Assembly (NCBI GenBank): GCA_039619475.1
Contig: CM077116.1
Span: forward strand, 168,967,363 to 169,031,362
Origin: Icerya purchasi
Lineage: Eukaryota > Arthropoda > Insecta > Hemiptera > Monophlebidae
Reading direction: 5' to 3'
Length of the DNA stretch: 64,000 bases
The notes under the pieces are model-generated. The model saw only the letters and a list, made by a program, of their open reading frames with translations. It ran no database searches and had not been told where the DNA came from. The first letter of the stretch is position 1. Each line of letters opens with the position of its first letter. The position numbers and the translations under genes were made by a program. Below are positions 1 to 10,129 of the stretch, one piece after another.

Positions 1-396
1 AAACGAAAACATTACAAAAATTTTTCGAAACTTCTGCTAGAAAAAAAAGCGTGGCCCCTGTCCCTCAAAAAAAGATAGAAAATACATTTTTTATTGAACG
101 TAAGTATCCGTTTTGCTTTTCTTTAATGATATCTTAGTTTTATGTCTGTGTGGACTTAAGAGAATTTATCTCTTGTTTTTTTTTTTTTCTTTTTTGAAAT
201 TAACCATTAAAATGAGTCTAAGCTATTTTAAAAAATTCGAATTTTAATGTTTCAAGGTTTCGAAAACGTTCATGAAAATAATTTTGCACAACAAACGGAC
301 GAATCTGAATTACCTTTAACTGACTCTGATATTTTTAACTCCGAAATTTTGGCGAAAACGGACACGAATCATTCTTTTTCTTCCCCAAAAAATTGA
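1..396 (+). CDS. Partial two-exon uncharacterised ORF (3' end)
   Basis: I do not recognise this gene. Frame 3 is open from the window edge to position 99, where a GTAAGT donor starts at 100. An AG acceptor at 255-256 joins it in frame (codon split 1+2) to a second exon at 257-396 ending in TGA at 394-396. The spliced reading gives about 78 residues: a Lys-rich part with LQKFFETSARKKS, then an acidic Ser/Thr-rich part with TDESELPLTDSDIF. The intron would be 156 bases with a long T-run near 178-190. A basic then acidic amino terminus is common in hAT/ZMYM-like transposases and in many nuclear proteins, so the ORF may be transposon-derived. Alternatively exon 2 is a chance 49-codon ORF from the ATG at 249. 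The supporting evidence is that both splice signals agree in phase. Confidence 0.35.
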
Positions 397-781
397 TTGT
401 AGAAAAAGAAAGGCGAAAGCAAAATGCCTGACGATACGAGCCTTCCATCTCTCTGACTGCAAATTAGGATCGAAAACAACATATATAGTTCAAATGTGCA
501 GAAGCCAATAAACGATACCGTTCATTTTAAAAAAAATGTATATGGTTGTTTAACTGGTTATAAGAACTGAGAAAAACATTCATAAGGAATAGTTTTATCC
601 AACATTAATGAAGTCAAGACCCGATGGAGTCGTACGGAAAAAGTTGTAAGAAAAACAGAAAAGTCAACCATTTACTTTTAATAATGGAAAATCGAATATA
701 TGTTCTAACGGTAGCTCGAGTTTTATTTTTAACGGTTATACAGGAAATTTTTTAAAGACATTACAACAAAAATACTGACAG
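397..781. other. No gene recognised
   Basis: AT-rich sequence downstream of the left-edge ORF. I see no coding similarity or repeat here up to the poly-T/poly-G run at 782-801. Confidence 0.5.
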
Positions 782-1480
782 TTTTTTTTTGGGGGGGGGG
801 GCGGACGATTACGTTGGTCCAGTAGACTTAGACTATAAAAGAAAGGTTAGAGAAATATCAAAACTTAATTTGGTTGCATATTAAATGGAAATAAAGGTAG
901 TAAAAGCAAAGAGGACAGAAAACGAGGAAAGCGTGAATATGAAAGAAGCACTATACGGGATGGGGATTCTTAGTGTTTCATCAGTTCGGAGTAAAAATAT
1001 AAATGCTCAGGTAAAAGGGAAAATCATTCGAATAGGATATGATTAAGGTCACATATTAAATGGCAATTATGAGAGTGTAACGAACAATAAGGAAAGAGAT
1101 ATAGCAGAAAAGAAGTAATATCCAGTACGTAGACGACAAATAGAGCAAATCACTGTGCGACGAAGAAACGGGAAACTATAAAACCAAGGACGATTCGAGA
1201 TACAACAAAGCGGGATTAGAGAAAGATGAGAGGTAACCATCAGGCACTACATTCGCGAATGACCAGCAGAAAAGGAAGAGAGAAGATTAAGAGTTGAAAA
1301 CTTTTTGATAAAAGGACACCATTTTGTGCTACGGTTCAAGAGGATCGACTAATTCGTTTTCAGTAACACTGACGTGACCAAGTATCAAACAGAAATTCTT
1401 TATTTGGATAAAATATTTAGAAAGGAGATCATTAGAACGAGTTTGAATACTGAAAGAATAATCATAGAAGTAGAAAAGGG
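782..1480 (-). mobile_element. RNase H-LINE family, 3' end copy 1
   Basis: On the minus strand the sequence reads through the carboxy end of the window's commonest LINE. GHVSVTENELVDPL near 1330-1375 resembles the end of an RNase H domain. CDLNHILFE near 1020-1045 is the family's zinc-ribbon-like motif, followed by the leucine- and serine-rich tail. The 3' end is an A-run (T-run on plus) at 782-790 preceded by a C-run, matching the terminal layout of the other copies (text ending in GAGCCC plus poly-A). Stops and frameshifts are frequent, so this is a dead 5'-truncated copy, more decayed than those at 8360 or 34538. Confidence 0.55.
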
Positions 1481-1695
1481 AAGAGGAGCAGATAGCTGAA
1501 AACTTTTAGAGTCACATACCATCAAGTATTTACGAGAATTGCGAGAAGACAGCTTCAGTGGAGGTTATTTTTAAACGCTACAAGTGAAAATAATGAAATT
1601 TTAATAAGAGAAGAAAGTGAAATCTGCGTTGTCTAATATAAAATATATCAATAAAATGTCATCAATTTGTCCTCTGATTAGCAATTAAGAAACTA

Positions 1696-2386
1696 CAAAG
1701 GCTGTCTCATAAAAACAGAGACCAACGTTGGCGTCGCGCCGTCGCGCGCCGCGTCGACTTGGCGAATATATTGGCATCTAGATCAATCTTTTGGCTACAA
1801 AATGAGACCAATTTGAAACCAGTAACTGAAAAATTGTCCAAGTTATGGGCATTTTACGCGACCTACTTTTCTCTGACCCTACAGGTTTTTTGAATGCACG
1901 GGCGCGATTGCGTGAATTTTTTTGACATTTCTTTTGTTATATATCGAGAATTTAATTGGCTACAAAATGGGAGCTAGGTGAACTGAATTCTTCTTCGGAC
2001 ATTGCTCTTCAGGCGATTCTCGGCCCTCTACGAAGTGCTTATGCCACCTCAAAATTGTACTCCGGCCTAAAACATCATCTTTAAACACTTCCGTAAGTTC
2101 TCGGAGAGTTTCCATGCCGGACAAACCACGCCGAACACAATACTTGATCACGTAACGCTACTCCCTTTCAATAGTCACGTTACTCATATTCACATACGTA
2201 AAAAACCTGTAGGGTTAGTGCATACACGTCTTCTTTCTGCGTGACGACTACTGAACAGATTCCGTAACTTCTTATTGCTATGGTGACAGAAATGAATGCT
2301 CTACACGATGGCATAGTTTCCAAGTTGATTCGATGCGCGATGGCGTGACGCCAACGTTGGTCTCTGTATTTATGAGACAACCTTTG
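1696..2386 (-). mobile_element. Mariner-like element, internally deleted
   Basis: A 691-bp unit bounded by near-perfect inverted repeats of about 40 bp. The left end starts CAAAGGCTGTCTCATAAA and the right end is its complement with one or two changes. Both ends are flanked by TA (1694-1695 and 2387-2388), the Tc1/mariner target-site duplication. The inverted repeat continues inward with AGAGACCAACGTTGGCGTC. Only the first part of the transposase remains, so the unit is non-autonomous. The close match of the arms suggests it is younger than most neighbours. Confidence 0.85.
1960..2187 (-). pseudogene. Mariner transposase N-terminal fragment
   Basis: Reading on minus from ATG at 2187, the frame has one in-frame stop about ten codons in, then runs through the mariner helix-turn-helix region: VIKYCVRRGLSG, ETLRELTEVF, LGRSTILRWHKHF, EGRESPEE. 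This order (IKFC, ET, S-T-hydrophobic-WHKRF, GRES) is the conserved DNA-binding half of mariner transposases. Nothing of the DDD catalytic domain follows; the frame ends where the internal deletion joins the other end. It cannot encode an active enzyme. Confidence 0.8.
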
Positions 2387-2635
2387 TATTTTCGGCGATT
2401 TTAGTTTTTTTTTTTTTTTTTTTGAATAAACTTATTCCTGAAAAGCACAGTCAAGTGGTTGAACCAAAAAAGGGCTATACTGTTACAGCTTAATTTAAAG
2501 TTTTTTTCTGATGTATGTTTGTTTTATTATTTGAATTTGATCGGTAAATCCTCAACTGGATTAAGTTTTAATTCTTGGTAAATTGTTAATAGAGAATAAG
2601 AAAGAATAAAGAAAAAACGATAATTTTTTTGTAGA

Positions 2636-2800
2636 TAGTGTGGTAGCGTAGGTTAAGGTACTTGACTACCAAATCAGAGATCACGGATTCCAGACTTGTA
2701 TCGTTCCAGATGCAAGTCGCTCACAGGTATACATCTAATCTGAAATCGAATATTGGTTATACCAGAGAAATCTGGGAAAACACGGATTTAATTTACTTAT
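2636..2800 (+). repeat. tRNA-derived SINE, truncated
   Basis: Sense-strand copy of the SINE best seen at 37883-38153. It has an A-box-like GTGGTAGCGTAGGTTAAGG, a decayed B box (GGATTCCAGAC) and the body motif CCAGAGAAATCTGGGAAA. The 3' part of the family body is missing. Confidence 0.6.
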
Positions 2801-3730
2801 TAATCATAAACATGAACATAAACATCATTTGAATATTTCTTTAGCATTATTTCTGCAAAACTGATTTTTTATTATTTTCCTGTTTTAATATTACAAGTAA
2901 ACAAAACGGCAGTAGTCTACTGCAGGTCATTGTTATTATCTCATTAGTAATGGTTTATGAAAAATGCAAAAAAAACTTTATCAGTAAATTCCTTACTTCT
3001 ATAGAGTTGACTTTTTTTACATTGATAAAGGATACCTAAAATTACAAAAATGATGGTTTATCAATAGTATTACCTCATTCTCTAGGTGTCTCAACCACAT
3101 AAGGTATTAGAAAAACAAACATATACGAATTATATTTTCCGTGAATCATAAAAGTTTTTCTTAGATAGTTAAAATTAATGCAATTAAAAAACATAATCCA
3201 TTGAAAATTTAACGTCAATGAAACGTATGGTTTCCCGACAAGAAAGAAAAACAACTAAGTACATCAGAAAGACAACATCTCCCTTCCCGGCGAAAAAAAA
3301 GAAAAAAGAAAACGAAGCATGATGAAAAGGAAAGAAATTAAAACTACCAAAGAAAAGTAGGTATACATTCATTTCGAAAATTCGCAACGATATGTGCCAT
3401 TCCTGTGGATATATAGATGAAATTTCGTTGTGAGCGGGAATTCCCCATGTATAGCACACTGCCAAGGTTATTTATGTGCTGAGCGAATATTATTTATGCA
3501 GTAACGAGGTTTTATTTGCTGCCATAATTATTTTACTCTTTACGTCGCCCACGTTATAACGTCATTCGTTATTAAGAGTACAATTTTATTAAACTTTAAA
3601 CAAGGTTTTTAAAACATTTGCAACAAAAATTAAACGGTATTAGAAAGAAAATATTACCTGTCAAATTTTATTGTCATTAAAAGTAACAGTTGCATTATTT
3701 TCATCAATATTAAGGTATTCATCTAACTAA
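2801..3730. other. No gene recognised
   Basis: AT-rich sequence. A 93-codon minus-strand frame at 3184-3465 is phenylalanine-rich low-complexity translation of A-rich DNA and shows no family motif. Confidence 0.5.
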
Positions 3731-4143
3731 CAGTCCCGGGGCTGCGGAAATATTAGGGGCCCTTTTCGGAAGTGACAAAATTATCAGTTTTATAGAATAA
3801 CTAAATTTTCTTTAATTAAATTAAATTATATTATTTTGAATGTAGGTGAATACATCCTGTTTGTTAAAATGGTATAATAAAATAAACTTTAACAACAAAC
3901 AATATAGATCAATAAATTAGATAAATACCTATTTAGAAACGTTTTCGGGCATAACCCATCATCAGCTAACACTAACTTAAAGGAAACTTAAAACATACTG
4001 AAGTGAATATAGGGAATACATGTGTATATATAGTAGATGTAATGAGGAATAAACATGGCAGGTATAAAAATCTATAGGTTGAAAATGCTAATAATTAATA
4101 TAAAATATAAAATAAAACAAGAAGACAAAAAGTTAAATTTTTA

Positions 4144-4262
4144 TATTAAACAGTGGATTATTATTATTAGGTGTTTGGTCATTTAAAATATTATTTTTAT
4201 ATTTATTTATATAATAATTTTCTGCGATGTTCATATTATTACCTTTGTGATAAGTGGCCAGA
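4144..4262 (-). pseudogene. Penelope-like ORF carboxy terminus
   Basis: The loop between the foldback arms reads on minus as an open stretch containing NIAENYYINKYKNNILNDQ and, a little later, NNNNPLFNI before a stop. The pattern of a glutamate-tyrosine helix, then NILNDQ, then PLF just before the stop matches my recollection of how Penelope-like RT/GIY-YIG proteins end. Only about 40 residues survive; no RT motif and no GIY-YIG catalytic segment is present. Identification rests on this short pattern plus the inverted-arm context. Confidence 0.5.
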
Positions 4263-4438
4263 AAAATTTAACTTTTTGTCTTCTTGTTTTATTTTATATT
4301 TTATATTAATTATTAGCATTTTCAACCTATAGATTTTTATACCTGCCATGTTTATTTCTCTTTACATCTACTATATATACACATGTATTCCCTATATTCA
4401 CTTCAGTATGTTTTAAGTTTCCTTTAAGTTAGTGTTAG

Positions 4439-4467
4439 CTGATGATGGGTTATGCCCGAAAACGTTT
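4439..4467 (+). ncRNA. Hammerhead-ribozyme-like core in Penelope-like arm
   Basis: CTGATGA (4439-4445), one extra T, GGG-TTATG-CCC as stem II, GAAA (4458-4461), then AAC/GTT as a very short stem III. The same core lies inverted in the other arm (3937-3965). Order and spacing fit a minimal hammerhead of the kind known in Penelope-like elements. The unpaired T between the conserved GA and stem II departs from the consensus, so self-cleavage is uncertain. Confidence 0.45.
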
Positions 4468-4639
4468 CTAAATAGGTATTTATCTAATTTATTGATCTAT
4501 ATTGTTTGTTATTAAAGTTTATTTTATTATATTATATATTATTTTGAATTTACAAAATTAACATATAATTATTAATGTAAACAAAACTAAATATCATATA
4601 GATAATAGGTAGAATTTTCGATGCTAAAAAGAAATATAT

Positions 4640-4800
4640 ATATATAATTTTAAACAATGAATTTTTTTCTTGTTTTCTTTTCTGCAAATTCTTGTATAAT
4701 ATCATTAAAATCTACTGAACGAAGAAAATCTGTTTCAATCGTTAATCTTGATAATGTCGATAATCTATATGACTAAATTATTAACAGAAAAAAAGGAAAT
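4640..4800 (-). pseudogene. hAT transposase C-terminal fragment A
   Basis: Minus-strand reading gives RLSTLSRLTIETDFLRSVDF, then NDIIQEFAEKKTRKK before the frame ends. This is the end of a hAT dimerisation region of the ZMYM1-like type, where a leucine-rich helix is followed by a D-(Y/F)-x-(D/E)-x-I-x-x-FA-x-x-K-x-R-K ending. It belongs to the hAT copy whose terminus is at 3731. A Penelope-like foldback separates it from that terminus. Confidence 0.6.
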
Positions 4801-5039
4801 GTGCATTCTTCAATATGAATTAAAATATCTTTCATTATTTGACAAAAAAATTTAATTATACTCTACTTTCCTTCCACTCGTTTGTTAAACCATATACCTT
4901 TTATACATGGGCGTACCTAGAAATTTTTTCAAGGGGGAGGGGCAATTTTTTTATAAATTCCACTATACAGTTATACAAACACACATGTAAATTTTACGTA
5001 CTTTAATTTGATGTATTTAATAACAGTACCTATAAAGGT

Positions 5040-6700
5040 TATGTACTTATTAGGATATAAGCATGAATATTAATTTATTTACTAATCTGTATATAGAAAA
5101 TATTTGCCTGTGTATACGCATTAAACCGAGACCGTTCAATCGGTTTTCAGTTGCATATGATCTGAGCCAAGGCCGCGCCCACGGGGGGGGGTAAACCCCG
5201 CCCATGAGAACTGAAATAGTTATTATGAATACACAAAAATCTGAAAAAAATCACAAATTTAAAATAAATATTGATGAGTTTTTTTAGGGTGTTCTTACCT
5301 ACTTTTAAAAGAAAAAAGAAAAAATATGCTCCATATTTTTAGGTACTTCATTAATATCTTATGCAAAATTTTTTATTACGAGTATAATTAATAACATACG
5401 TAATTTTTATTAATGTTCATATATGGGGTAATTCATTTATGTGAATTATTAATATATAAATAAAAATGATGGAAATTATTAATAGTACGAATATTAGTGA
5501 AAAATGTATTGTTATTTATAAAATAAATATGCAAAGAAAATTTTCAAAACCCCACCTTTCCAAAATTCTGGGCACGGGCCTGATCTGAGCCACGTTTTTA
5601 TCCTTCACAGTGTAGAAAAAGAACTTCAATAGTATATATTGTAACAGCAATTGTTATTGCAACTTGTGTGACTATTTTAATCGAATGATAAAATAATGCA
5701 AGTAAATCAGTTCATGTTAATTCCTCAATAGTTGCAATACATATCGATGTAGTAGTCGTCCAAAAATTACATCGGTTTTCTGAATCATAAAGAAGAGTTT
5801 CGATTCCATTTATTTCACTTATTACTTTCATATCGATGATAAATTGATTCTTTGACGTAAAATTTTTGGATGAATTTTAAAAACTGCAGTAATGCACTAA
5901 ATTTTGAACTTCAACTAATTTATTTAAATCTTTGACAACACAATTTAATTGATGAGATGCACAATGCATGAATAAAACTTTCGGATACATATTCCTAATA
6001 ATCTGTTGAACCCCTCCTTCTTTGCCAGCCGTAATTGAGAATCCATCATAGCCTTGTCCAATAAATGAATTAATATCTAAACCAAATTCTTCACAGTTCG
6101 TTATAATCGAATAAGCAATTTTTCTGCACTCTGATCACCTTAGCTGAACCAAACCTAAAAATTTTTCTTTTTTAACGTTTGTGATTTACAGCAAAAATGT
6201 CGAACACCTATGGAAAGTTGTACCGTATCTGAGATATCAGCTGTTTCATCAGCTAAAATAAACCAATAAACTGATTCTTTGATTTCAATAATAAAATATT
6301 TCCACAAATATTTATTAAGACATTTTGAATTTTTTTAGGAATGTGTATTTAGCATTCTAGATAAAATTGTTTAAATGATCTCTTAATAATATATCCCCAG
6401 CGGGCAGCTCTAAAACGAATTAAATTTATAAAATTACCGGTTTGTAACTATTTTCTACGAATACCAATGTAATATGTACCACAACAAAAAACAATCGCAG
6501 AAAAAATGGACAATAATTTGTTTCCTCTTCTATTGTTCGGCTTGCATGAACATCTGCTTGGACATCAATGGGGTAATATCTTTCCCTTAATGACTTCAAC
6601 AAAATTAATTGTATCCCTTGAAGCATTTTTATGCGAAACACTTTTTACGTGATATTGAACATATTCATGGAATTTTTTGTAATTATTGCAGGGTTTTACT
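5040..6700 (-). pseudogene. hAT (ZMYM1-like) transposase remnant, interrupted
   Basis: Read on minus and allowing frameshifts, the order is: YVQYHVKSVSHKNASRDT (around 6640-6600), a region near 6240 resembling the DETADIS-type segment, IGQGYDG (around 6050), AGKEGGVQQI, MHCASHQLN (around 5960), then after a gap KTWLRSYATENRLNGLGLMR (ending near 5110). This is the order expected for ZMYM1-like hAT transposases, from the early lysine-rich part through the RNase H-like core with the conserved GYDG and HC-x-x-H segments to the dimerisation helix. A 415-bp hAT insertion (5168-5582) splits the KTWLRS region. Many stops make it non-functional. Confidence 0.65.
5168..5582. mobile_element. Short non-autonomous hAT, G-rich ends
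   Basis: Ends CAAGGCCGCGCCCA (left) and its imperfect complement (right) are flanked by an 8-bp direct repeat ATCTGAGC at 5160-5167 and 5583-5590, the hAT signature. Removing the insert restores an in-frame hAT dimerisation helix, which confirms the boundaries. It holds a G-run near the left end and no ORF. Confidence 0.8.
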
Positions 6701-6779
6701 ATAAATGATCTTTGTAAACCTCATTCAATTTTCTGAGAAAATGATACACAGTAAAGACATTATGGTCCTTTTAAGCACT

Positions 6780-7028
6780 TTTTTGAATGCCCTGCTCTTT
6801 TTCCTGAGTGTTCTCATCTGTACGCCGAACTTTTGGCGTTGAATCTTCCTACCCCTTTCAATGCTTCCTTTATCCTTTCCTTTCCATCTCCAGCCGTTAT
6901 TCCCCTCCTTCTTTCCTTTATACTTTCTATCTCCGATCGCCTCAGAATCTGAGTAGGTGATCTAAGTCCACGTAGTTGGGTCAGTGTTAACACCGAGCCC
7001 ATTTAAATAAAAAAAAAAAAAAAAAAAA
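6780..7028 (+). mobile_element. RNase H-LINE family, 3' end copy 2
   Basis: A 5'-truncated copy of about 250 bp, carrying only the last tail of the ORF (YAELLALNLPTPF, then LSFPSPAVIPLL) and a poly-A of about 20. Direct repeats TAAGCACT flank it (6773-6780 and about 7029-7036), consistent with target-primed reverse transcription. It sits inside the hAT stack. The reading is comparatively clean, suggesting recent arrival. Confidence 0.8.
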
Positions 7029-7223
7029 TAAGCACTGTGAATAGACTACCTAAGGTGAGTACTGTGTTAGCCATGTAAAAATAAAACAGCGACTCGACTG
7101 TCGAGAATCTTTATAAAAATTATATGACTGATTTGGCTTCTATCAGTTTGTTAATATTTTAATTCGTCTGTCTGTCGTTTTTCAATCACCTACCTTTCCC
7201 TGCGTCCAATTTTAAAGAAGCAT

Positions 7224-7538
7224 CTAAAGAAAATGTAGTATCGCTATCTGGAAATGGTTGCCCCCTGGTGTGAGTTCTAAAGAAGACGTAGAAAACGAAA
7301 ATGATAAGGATGATGATGATTCATCGACTAATGAAGGAGATGGGCCGCTTTCATTTCTTTTATATTTCTTGACAACAAACCCATACTTTCGAAGATTCAA
7401 TATTTTTTTTCTGTTATTTTCTTTACAGACGAAATGAGAATTAGGTGAAATAGGACGAAACCTGCATATATACAAGACTGTCTGTTGACTCTTCGTCTGT
7501 AGGCGTACTTTTGTTTTAAGAGGATTAGCATTATACAT
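7224..7538 (-). pseudogene. Possible hAT N-terminal region
   Basis: A 104-codon minus-strand frame includes RKYGFVVKKYKRNESGPSPS followed by DESSSSLS. A short Lys-rich start followed by a GPS and DESSSS stretch is usual at the amino end of ZMYM1-like hAT transposases, and the position is upstream of the hAT pieces at 5040-6700. The first ~55 codons of the frame show no similarity I recognise and may be flank. The assignment depends on composition and position and is tentative. Confidence 0.35.
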
Positions 7539-7949
7539 AACTATTTTACACGTTCACCTAAAATAAAAAATGTGTTATTTGTTTAAATTTTTGTATTTCA
7601 TTTCAGCCAGAGGGAGCAATCGCCACCCTGTCTCATACTAGTACACCCTTGCTTTTATACGACCACATATATACATTTATGAAAATAGCTTTTTTCATAA
7701 CTCTATATTAGGTTTGTTTTGTTTTTTTTTTTGTTTAAATTTCTCTTAGAACCGACTACAGTAAAACTTCTACTAACGGACACTTCTAAATAGCGGACAT
7801 TTCCTAATAGCGAACAATTTTAAAATCCCCGGCATTACCCTATAAGGCACAATATAAAAATATTTCCCAATAACGGACCTTCCCAATTACGGGCGCGGAC
7901 CCTTTAATAAGTATGATTTTAGAAATCTGATTTCTGTTAAACTGTCAGT

Positions 7950-8177
7950 TTGTCAAAAAAAGTTCAATTAGTGCCCCCAGATTATTGTTTAATAGTCGAG
8001 GGATTGCATGTGAAAGATCCATGTACCGACATAAATGAATTAGCAGCTGAATTCATGCAACAACAAAATCCATCCGATGATACAGTAGACTGTGATGACA
8101 ATAATGTTTATGATGGCGAAGAAGACACAATTACTAAAGAAAATATTTCATTCATAAAGCTGATGCTGAAAGTTTAA
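7950..8177 (+). pseudogene. Pogo/Tigger transposase C-terminal fragment
   Basis: A 75-codon frame lies inside the Tigger-like ends: an acidic stretch (DDTVDCDDNNVYDGEEDT) after NELAAEFMQQ. A frameshifted continuation (MIFELQ, then KIFDFFI) runs into the stop. CENP-B/pogo-type transposases end in an acidic region followed by a short helix and a F-x-D-(F/Y)-F tail, which this resembles. The helix-turn-helix and DDE catalytic parts are absent. The start codon is probably not native; it is just the first ATG in the surviving frame. Confidence 0.55.
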
Positions 8178-8359
8178 AAATGATATTCGAACTGCAGGTG
8201 CGTGTCAAATCGCGGATTTTAAATGAAAAAAACAAACAAAGTAAAATTTTCGATTTTTTCATAGAAAACTGAAATATGTTCGATACGCTAGGATTTACAG
8301 CTTGTTAAAAAAATATATATATATATTTTGAACATAAGTGATTAAAATTATAGATTATC

Positions 8360-8721
8360 ACAGCTGGCTTCCCTCGTCGCTTTTCCGATTCTCTCTCGCG
8401 ACATCTCCGTATTGTCCTTTACATCCTCCTAACAGTCAACATGTATGTGATCCTGATCACATAATGTTCGAATGTTCATCACTTTCATCTGAACAATCTT
8501 CCTTTTACTCCTCTCTCTTATCAAACAGTGTTCCTACTCCCTATTGTGCTGCATTTATTCTTTCCCTTCCTTCTCCTTCTGTCATCCAGGCGCTTGATAC
8601 ATTCTTGTTGAATGTTTTACGCCGCATAAAAATCTGATTTTTTCTCTATTCCCATTTCTTGGGCTAATGTCCTCGCTGACGAACCCACAGTAAATATTAA
8701 AAAAAAAAAAAAAAAAAAAAA
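8360..8721 (+). mobile_element. RNase H-LINE family, 3' end copy 3
   Basis: A clean 5'-truncated copy. The frame from about 8368 to 8637 contains HVCDPDHIMFEC, SSFYSSLLSNSVPTPYC and LSLPSPSVIQAL, then a stop, a short 3' UTR and poly-A (8700-8721). It is flanked by TAGATTATC at 8351-8359 and 8722-8730. C-x3-H-x4-C resembles the zinc-ribbon-like tail found after RNase H in several LINE clades. It interrupts the Tigger-like element. Confidence 0.85.
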
Positions 8722-9529
8722 TAGATTATCTTATGTTCTTAAAAACAAGAAGTGATTTATACTCTATTGCCTAATTTATTTATCAGCTAATCTTGGAATA
8801 AAAACATAAGTAAGTACTGTAGTAGTACTGTAGATACATACATATTTTTATACTATACAAACATATTTTTTTTTTTATATTTTAGACGCATGTATGTCTT
8901 AAGTAAATATGTACTGTATTTTTTATATTACGTACTATCTTTTATATCCTTGTTAAATACGTTACAATACACAATAATGTAAATTTCTGTAATCTGTACA
9001 TACATTATTATTTCCCATTAGCGGACACTTCTTAATACCGGACAAATTTTTTTGCCCCGCGACTGTCCGTTATTCAGAAGTTTTACGGTATATGATTTTC
9101 TATTTAACCGTCCTAGTTTTCTCTGTCTCCGCAGTTTAAAAATATATTATAAATTTATTTAACAAAAAATTAATTTTACTACAAAACTTGAGCACACATT
9201 AATATTATAAATCAACAAGAAATATAACATTGAAAATTAAAATACCCACAATTTGTACTGAATAACAACTATGTTATTTTAGTAGCAAAAATAAATAATT
9301 ATTTTACCGTTTACATTCACTTAGTTTAGATTATCTAAGTGCATCCTATTTATTAACACATTTTTGTTTATGCAAGCATTCAGTATTGCTCAAAAATGTA
9401 CTATTAGAATTATCGATTTATTACAAATTTTCTCTGCTATTGTTACAATTGACAATCAAAGAAAATAAAGAAAGAAATCCCTTTCATTATTAAATTATTT
9501 CATGTTTCGCTAGTAAAATATATTTAAAC

Positions 9530-10120
9530 CAGACCTGGATTTAGGGGAGGTGTAGGGGGGCTACAGCCCCGGGCCCAGCCTTATACCAAGAGACACCCAC
9601 TTCCGACGTGTAATAAAAAATTAATCTATCATTTGTCATATGCATCAATCTTTTTTTAAATAAATAGAATATTTTTTGATACAAGAGGAGAAAACTTCGT
9701 AATAGTAAAATTTCGAATTCCATAAAACGTACCAGAAATTTGTTTTAGGGTATAACGAGTCGGATTCTACGTTTTTAGGAAATGCCTGTATGAATGTGTG
9801 AGCGTTTGTACACGCGCAACACACGCGCACACACTATCCTTTTATGCAAATCTTTGGTTAAAATTTGCTGAAAAATTCATTGTTTAAAATTACATATATA
9901 TTTTTTTTTTGGCATCGAAAATTCTACCCATTGTCTATATGATATTTAGTTTTGTTTACATTAATAGTTATATGTTAATTCGTGAATTTAAAATAACATA
10001 ATTTAATTTAATTAAAGAAAATTTAGTTATTCTATAAAACTGATAATTTTGTCACTTCCGAAAAGGGCCCCTAATATTTCCGTCGCCGCGGGCCTATCAT
10101 ATACACTTAATCCGGGCCTG
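9530..10120. mobile_element. Non-autonomous hAT, 591 bp
   Basis: Terminal repeats CAGACCTGGATTTA and (complement) CAGGCCCGGATTAA are flanked by the perfect 8-bp duplication ATTTAAAC (9522-9529 and 10121-10128). The right half matches the broken hAT end at 3731-3830 and 4550-4680 in inverted orientation, so it is an internally deleted relative of that autonomous element. Confidence 0.85.
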
Positions 10121-10129
10121 ATTTAAACT

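Larger units (their letters stand above)
3842..4536 (-). mobile_element. Penelope-like foldback with ~265-bp inverted arms
   Basis: Two almost perfect inverted arms (about 3873-4145 and 4260-4533) surround a ~115-bp centre. The whole is flanked by a 13-bp direct repeat, TATTATTTTGAAT, at 3829-3841 and 4537-4549. This interrupts the hAT end sequence that runs contiguously at 9900-10080. The centre reads on minus as the tail of a Penelope-like protein. Each arm carries a hammerhead-like core. Inverted or tandem pseudo-LTRs, variable target duplications and hammerhead motifs are established features of Penelope-like elements. The arms are so similar that the structure must be young or homogenised. 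Confidence 0.75.
3731..7540 (-). mobile_element. Stack of hAT (ZMYM1-like) transposon remnants
   Basis: The left boundary is an end sequence (CAGTCCCGGGGC, then GCGGAAATATTAGGGGCCC) that is also the right end of the short element at 9530-10120, in opposite orientation. Inward of it, minus-strand reading finds hAT-type transposase pieces, including two different carboxy termini (near 4660-4760 and 5060-5170), so at least two hAT copies are superimposed. The second may start at the CATGGGCGTACCTAG-like end at 4910. Later insertions are the Penelope-like foldback at 3842-4536, the short hAT at 5168-5582 and a LINE at 6780-7028. I could not find a matching right terminus, so the boundary near 7540 is approximate. 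Confidence 0.6.
7759..9088 (+). mobile_element. Tigger/pogo-like DNA transposon remnant
   Basis: Left end CAGTAAAACTTCT followed by repeated AACGGAC/AGCGGAC motifs. The right end is the complement (GTCCGTTATTCAGAAG then TTTTACGG). TA flanks both ends (7757-7758 and 9089-9090). Such ends with GCGGAC repeats are those of Tigger/pogo elements. A 75-codon piece of the transposase tail is inside, and a LINE is inserted at 8360-8721. Confidence 0.8.
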
